Of a stretch of DNA of 64,000 nt, positions 59,405 to 64,000 are shown one piece after another (position 1 is the first letter of the stretch; every line of letters starts with the position of its first letter). A program made the translations under genes and the position numbers. This stretch comes from Saururus chinensis (taxonomy: Eukaryota > Streptophyta > Magnoliopsida > Piperales > Saururaceae). Location of the stretch: contig CP141140.1 of NCBI GenBank assembly GCA_035235625.1, forward strand, positions 50,711,351 to 50,775,350, in the 5' to 3' direction. The notes below the pieces were generated by a model. The model did no database searches, was not told the DNA's origin, and saw only the letters and a program-made list of their open reading frames with translations.

Positions 59405-59733
59405 CAATCCCGCTGGCTGTTATGCCACCTTTGATGTCGAAAGAATTAAAGTAGTTGTGGCACTTACTACAAAAAAATTGAGCTTATAATGAAGAAAATT
59501 TTGATTATGCCTTTTAATTTCCTCAACATTTTCAAATCTACAGTGGCATGAGTAGCATTTAAATTTCCAACTTCCATGGTACTCATTATTGTGATTTACC
59601 AACGTTTAAAGCTTGTCAAATTTTTGGTGACAAGCTTCACAAAAAAATTCAAACGAGCATGAATTTTCTCATTATGAATATCCAATTCATGTAGATCAGA
59701 GAACTCTAGACCACAATTTAAGCAGATAGTCAT
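59405..59733 (-). pseudogene. Broken multi-C2H2 zinc-finger gene fragment
   Basis: From an ATG at 59733, three C-x2-C-x12-H-x4/5-H fingers and a half finger follow across frame changes: CLNCGLEFSDLHELDIHNEK..H (59724-59658), CEACHQKFDKL*TLVNH... (about 59640-59575, one in-frame stop, +1 shift), CYSCHCRFENVEEIKRHNQN..H (about 59545-59480), and CSKCHNYFNSF (about 59458-59425), which lacks its histidines. Spacing between fingers is regular. The 3' side runs toward the end of the 3.3-kb solo LTR at 59345, which may have cut the gene. C2H2 fingers bind DNA or RNA. The parent gene is not identified. Confidence 0.6.
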
Positions 59734-60426
59734 TCCTAGCTATGAAACCTATGAAAGAAAAGAGTACCGTCACTGAAAATAGAAGTCCATGAATTATTTG
59801 CACACAAAATAGCTTCTATTCTAACATAAACAATCTAATTAAATCAACAAAATGCAACCAGTGACGGATCCGAATTTTTTGGATAGGGTGGTCAAAAAAA
59901 TTATTGTCAAGAATAAAGGTCCTAGTAACACTCCACTACTTTCTGCCTAAGGTTTTGATTGGAAAAAAAAGTGGGAGGACTCAATTTTGCTTGTCTAATC
60001 AAAATCTAAGATATGGTTTTGTTGGACAGAAAGTGGCTTAGGAAATTAATTATCCTATAAAGATGTTGATAACCCAACACTATGTTTTGTCCAATGAAAC
60101 CTTATACTAGGTTTTGATTGGACAAAAGAATGGGTCTCACGAGACAAATAGGAAGACCTATTTTATTTTGTCCAATCAAAACATAGTTTAAGGTTTTATT
60201 TCCAACATGTTAAAATGTATCATATTCAACAAGATTTATTGAGTTGTAACACTAGAAGTAAAACCTCTAAATAAACTGATGTTCTATCGTGAAAAAAAAA
60301 TTAATAACTTGATAGAAGCTCTTTTATCTTTTTAAAAATGATAACTTCTCAATGTGAGCACCTATTCTTAACTGTGAATTTTACTAATAAGAAGAACTTC
60401 ATGGCTTCAAAGGTAGCTAAGTTTTA
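59734..60426. repeat. Interval with inverted TTTTGATTGGACAAAA repeats
   Basis: GGTTTTGATTGGACAAAAG at 60115-60132 and TTTTGTCCAATCAAAAC at about 60166-60182 form an inverted pair. A related, more diverged pair lies at 59950-60010, and TTTTGTCCAATGAAACC at 60093. Probably a small foldback element. The remainder shows nothing. Confidence 0.5.
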
Positions 60427-60747
60427 TACAAGAGCGCCTTGTTTTCATGATCTTGAGTATCCATTGTGTTTGGTTCTTAAAGCTCTAATATGTTATTCTT
60501 CAGTTATAAAAATCAATGAAACTTGCTACAAATATTCATTTAACATAATGTTTGGTTTCAATTGAATAAAATATATAGTTCTGTTAGACCTATGCAATTG
60601 CACTCAGTCTATAATAAAATTAAATTTGAAGCTAATTTAAAACTTAAATAGGGATCCAAAGTGCTCATAGTTTTATTAGGAATGGTCAATAAATTGGAGT
60701 GACCTCTTTTCATGGCCCCAACAAAAGGTGGATAATAAGGGTGGTTC
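60427..60747 (+). repeat. Dispersed repeat, copy 2 (partner at 13070-13407)
   Basis: Same word order as copy 1 in the same orientation, with many substitutions and small indels. An open frame at 60338-60565 runs across it and has no support as a gene. Confidence 0.7.
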
Positions 60748-60922
60748 AACAAAAAACAGGAAAACCATGGTGGACAAATGATCACCCTAGATACAGATAT
60801 AGTGTAGATTGTAATATATACATAAATATTTGAATCCAATGATTTCAATTATGGTATGGGACTAAGAACTTTTTGCTTTTAGGTACGAATGCAAAAAAAA
60901 ACAAGAAAACGCAACAACTTAC

Positions 60923-61152
60923 TGGTTGATCACTTGCTCCTTGCAGAGATCTGTCGTTGTTCTGTGTGATAGGAGAGGAAGGTAATAAAAAAAGAAAAAA
61001 GATGAATTCGTCAAAAACAAAAATGACAGATAACTTACCGGATGGCTCCTTGTAAACAGGGACTCTGACTGAATTGGCGAAGGGATTTGCAGAAAGAAAA
61101 GCTGGTTCTTGAAGCAAGAAGGCGCTGGACAACGACGATCAGGCTGCGTCAT
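60923..61152 (-). pseudogene. Two exon-like segments of an unidentified gene
   Basis: On the minus strand a segment ending at 61039 is followed by a consensus donor (CCG|GTAAGTTATC). The acceptor TCACACAG precedes a 39-nt segment 60961-60923, which ends at a second strong donor (CCA|GTAAGTTG). The 77-bp intron between is plant-like. From the ATG at 61152 the frame is open across the junction (51 codons, phase 0). Another frame without an ATG reads VVVQRLLASRTSFSFCKSLR then QFSQSPCLQGAIR, which looks like a mitochondrial targeting peptide. No third exon is clear. This may be a transposon-captured or truncated gene start. Confidence 0.35.
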
Positions 61153-61169
61153 ATACAAGTCATTAAATA

Positions 61170-62460
61170 CCCGGACCACCAACCCGTTTCGACCGGGTTA
61201 AACCGTGACTTGTCAAAAGCCGGGCCGGGTTTTAAAACCCAGAAGCCCCGTTATCGGCCCCCTTCTCAAGTATTTTGGCTGCTGCCCGAGTTGGGATGGG
61301 AGAACCATGGTCACAAGGCTAAAAGGTTCAACCGTTTTAAATAATTATTTAAGAAAATAACAGTTTAAAACTTTTTTTAAAATTTCCCTGCTCAACATGC
61401 TACCTGTCACACTGTTGCCTGTAAGTAATATTGACAGTCAGATTTCAATTAGACTGTAGATAATATCTGTACTTATGTTGATATGCATAATCCTAAGCTC
61501 GTAATTAAGGTTGTAAGCAGGTCAAGCCTGGTGGTCTAGAAGTAGGTTCGGACCTGACCCTATACATAAGAATGTCAAATAAAAAAATTCAACCCGGCCC
61601 TAAACTCGGTATTAAAAAGTTGGCTTGACCCGATTTTAAGGACGGATTTGGGCACATGTTTTTTTCACGTTTTGTTGGTAAAAAAAGCAATAGAGGGAGG
61701 CGATGATCCGTAGGAGATAAGAAAAGAACAAGTGATGGTCAGGTAGAGGTAAAAAAGGAGGTGGTAGTCCTTTTATTTAGAAGAAGTGAGAAAAAGAAGT
61801 AGGACTGAAGGTTGATGAAGGGGGCTGGCCATGTTAGCTGGAGGCAAAAAGGAGAAGATGGGTGACGAAGGTGGTAGCTAGAGCAACTGATAGTAGGCAG
61901 TGGTTCACCTGACATGAGATGAAGTTTGGTAGAAGAGAGAGAAGAGAAGAGGGAGGGTAAGGGCATCAAGAGAAAATGAATATTAAGGGTAAGATTATAT
62001 ACAAGGAAAATTAGGGTTGTAAATAGAACTTAAAATAGGCTTTGAGCTATTGGGATGGGTTGGGCTTTTGTGATTTTTTTGCCAGGCTCGGGCCCTACCC
62101 GATATAATTCGGGCTTGATAATGTCAAGCCCAATACGATCCCATATTCCAAACTACAACGCCCGAGCCCAAGTTTTTTATGGTAGACCTAACCCACATTT
62201 TATTGAGCCCTACTGGTAATAACGTGACACTAAGACAATTATGATTAATATGAGCTTCATACTGTACCAAGTCCATCAAAAAATTCGTTTAAAAAAGAAA
62301 ATATGATTAAATGACTAGACATTGACAACAATCAATACCAGTGTTTTAAAAAAAGTCCTGGAATGTATGGGCCAGTTTAACCAAGTTCAGTCTAAGAGTC
62401 AACCCGATTGACCTGGTTAGTAATTTGGCATAAAGCTTCACTTCCACCATTCTACATTTG
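61170..62460. other. Intergenic, with GGGTTGTAA-type repeat remnants
   Basis: 61170-61300 is GC-rich with CCCGG palindromic words (GACCGGGTTAAACC, GCCGGGCCGGGTTTTA). 61507-61650 and 62010-62220 carry AGGTTGTAAGCAGG / AGGGTTGTAAATAG starts followed by CGGGCCC-rich sequence typical of non-autonomous hAT-like repeats. No gene was recognised. The frame at 61739-61969 is fortuitous. Confidence 0.45.
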
Positions 62461-62469
62461 TTTTTTAAC

Positions 62470-63102
62470 CTTAAACTTTCTACAGTAGCCTATCACAGAG
62501 GCACCCGGGGAACGCCTACCGTATGACACTCGCAAGGCCAAAGAGTCAAGCGAGTAAGCCTTTCTTCATCAAGGTCATAGCCTTGTGCCATTCAGCCAAA
62601 CGTCCAGCCCGTGAAACGAAGCAAAGAACCCATCCTAAGGCGGATGTACAAATGTGCAGGGACATTTCCCAAGCGAGTTGTCTGGATGGGGACACCTCCT
62701 TGCGATGCACGGATCCAACTTAGGCAACGCAGACCTGTGAACAATTCATCTCAGCCAAGTGCATGCAAGGGTCTTTGTATCCAACACGACCATAAGGTTG
62801 GACGGCCGCCTGATGGGTCAGAGAGCCCCATCCTCAATGGACGAGGCTCTTGACATGATAGTTGGCAAGGAAACAAGCCTTCATTGTCATATGAAATAGC
62901 CCATTGCAAGGCTAGGAATCATACCAACAACTTTGTCATTTCAGCTCACCATGTCCCCCCCTATATAGCATAAGAAATTTTCTCCATTCTGCTCGAGTAG
63001 TAGCCAATGTGGTTGTGCAGGCATGGTTCTTCCAAACTTTGCCAAATGGCCCAAAATCACTCCCAAGGACTCTCTAACACTATTTAGGGGGGATATGACA
63101 TC
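62470..63102 (-). mobile_element. Probable 3' LTR/UTR region of the Gypsy element
   Basis: On the minus strand TGTCATATCCCCCCTAAATA begins at 63102, a typical LTR start. The leftward sequence is GC-richer and non-coding, ending somewhere before 62470. Flanks do not show a target duplication. Its place just behind the integrase supports the call. Confidence 0.4.
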
Positions 63103-63339
63103 TTAATAATCCAAATATATGCTAGTCAGTCATGTGTCCCAACATAACCAACTATGTGTGTGCAGAAAATGCGCAACGGTGCATAGAAAGCACACAACAG
63201 TGCCCAGACATGTTGCGCAATGCTGCGGGCCTTCTATGCAACGCCTGCAATGCATACACACCTAGAATACAACACATTGTTATAAGACCTCTGACTTCAC
63301 AAACTTTTGCTCTCCCACCTAACTCCAACATGTCAGTGA

Positions 63340-64000
63340 TTGATAGGGTTGGCCATAGAGAGCCATAGGGTTCCATGCCTATACTAGTGTGATAACTATT
63401 ATTATAGGCGAACTCAATTAATGACAACCCTCCAATCCATGACACAAACCATAACTTATCTTCCAATATTTGAATGGTCCTCTTGGACTAACCATCCGTT
63501 TGTGGGTGGAAGGTTGTATTGAATTGTAGGTTAATACCTAACTCCTCTTGAAGTCCTTGGCAAAATTGGGAAGTGAATTGACTGTCCCAATCCAATATAA
63601 TCGACAATAGCACTCTGTGCTGACTCATGATTTCCTTTACATGCATTCTTGACCTACAAGTTAAAGGTTGTGCCATCTTCAGAGGTAGAAAATGTGCACT
63701 TTTGGCATGTTGATCCACTATTACCCAGATAAATTCATGACCTTGCAATGCCATGGGTAGGCCAAAAACAAAATCCATCGAAATGTGCTCCCACTTCCAT
63801 TCAAGAATTTCAATCGGTTGGAGAGTACCAAAGGGTTTTGATGTTTGTCTTTAGCTTGTTGGCAAGTTAAACACTTAGAGGCATACTCTCCTAGGTCCCG
63901 TTTCATCCCAATCCACTAGAAATTTCTTTTCAAATCTTGGTACATCTTCATTCCTCCTAGGAGGATGGTGTATTGAGATCTATGTGCTCCAGATAACAAA
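63340..64000 (-). pseudogene. Ty3/Gypsy (chromovirus-like) integrase remnant, cut by the window edge
   Basis: Right to left: a degraded zinc-binding part (GAHRSQYTILLGG, MYQDLKRNF, MKRDLGEYASKCLTCQQAKD), then the core MDFVFGLPMALQGHEFIWVI, VDQHAKSAHFLPL (first Asp), ILDWDSQFTSQFCQGLQEEL (second Asp) and NTTFHPQTDG followed by a stop where Gln normally stands. The next residues are SKRTIQILEDKLW, where the catalytic Glu of the usual SER is Lys. It continues IEFAYNNSYHTSIGMEPYG and then loses homology. Frameshifts, stops and the lost Glu make it inactive. RT and RNase H would lie beyond the window. Confidence 0.85.

Noticed and set aside
62523..62853. Two plus-strand frames (66 and 80 residues)
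   Set aside because: They fall in the non-coding LTR-like tail of a minus-strand Gypsy element.

Overview
This window is nuclear DNA from a flowering plant. It is AT-rich, has GT-AG introns, and is packed with decayed Copia, Gypsy and Mutator-like elements, solo LTRs and MITEs. I cannot name the species from the sequence. No tRNA, rRNA, CRISPR or bacterial-style operon was found.

Two intact protein-coding genes stand out, head to head and about 10.5 kb apart. On the minus strand, 25895 down to 15491, is a 17-exon gene for a plant SPT6-like transcription elongation factor. I rebuilt every exon by hand with GT-AG junctions and a continuous reading frame of 5025 nt (1674 residues), ending in a Gly/Trp-rich WG/GW (Argonaute-hook-like) tail. 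On the plus strand, 36377 to 40459, is an 8-exon RCC1-repeat (beta-propeller) protein of 388 residues. All seven of its introns are phase 1 and the exons largely follow the RCC1 repeats.

Region by region: 1-7100 holds a degraded DUF1985/Ulp1-type transposon gene fragment, then a gutted Sirevirus-like Copia element (gag, leader intron, accessory ORF, polypurine tracts, 3' LTR). 7049-8560 is a second Copia gag-protease remnant in the opposite orientation. 9.7-12.6 kb holds tandem repeats, a solo LTR and TA microsatellites. 14.8 kb has a foldback MITE just past the SPT6 gene. 26.4-29.3 kb, directly upstream of SPT6, is a non-autonomous Mutator-like element with a perfect 9-bp target duplication. 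It carries a tandem array of ~105-bp hairpin units, and a solo LTR with its own perfect 5-bp duplication has landed inside that array. 30.6-36.2 kb holds an inverted-repeat element, an LTR with a 56-bp minisatellite, a TIR element, a MULE transposase remnant and a Stowaway MITE. 42-53.7 kb is a graveyard of LTRs, a MULE N-terminal remnant, a Copia integrase remnant, degenerate repeats and an Ulp1-type protease fragment. 54-59.3 kb has a Stowaway MITE, a probable LINE tail and a 3.3-kb solo LTR. 59.4-61.2 kb has a broken C2H2 zinc-finger gene and two unexplained exon-like segments. 62.5-64 kb is the 3' part of a Gypsy element with a dead integrase.

The two host genes have no obvious joint pathway. 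SPT6 acts on chromatin with RNA polymerase II. The RCC1-type protein belongs to a family of chromatin or signalling propellers. Both genes are flanked or invaded by small transposons, which is the main regulatory question raised by the locus.
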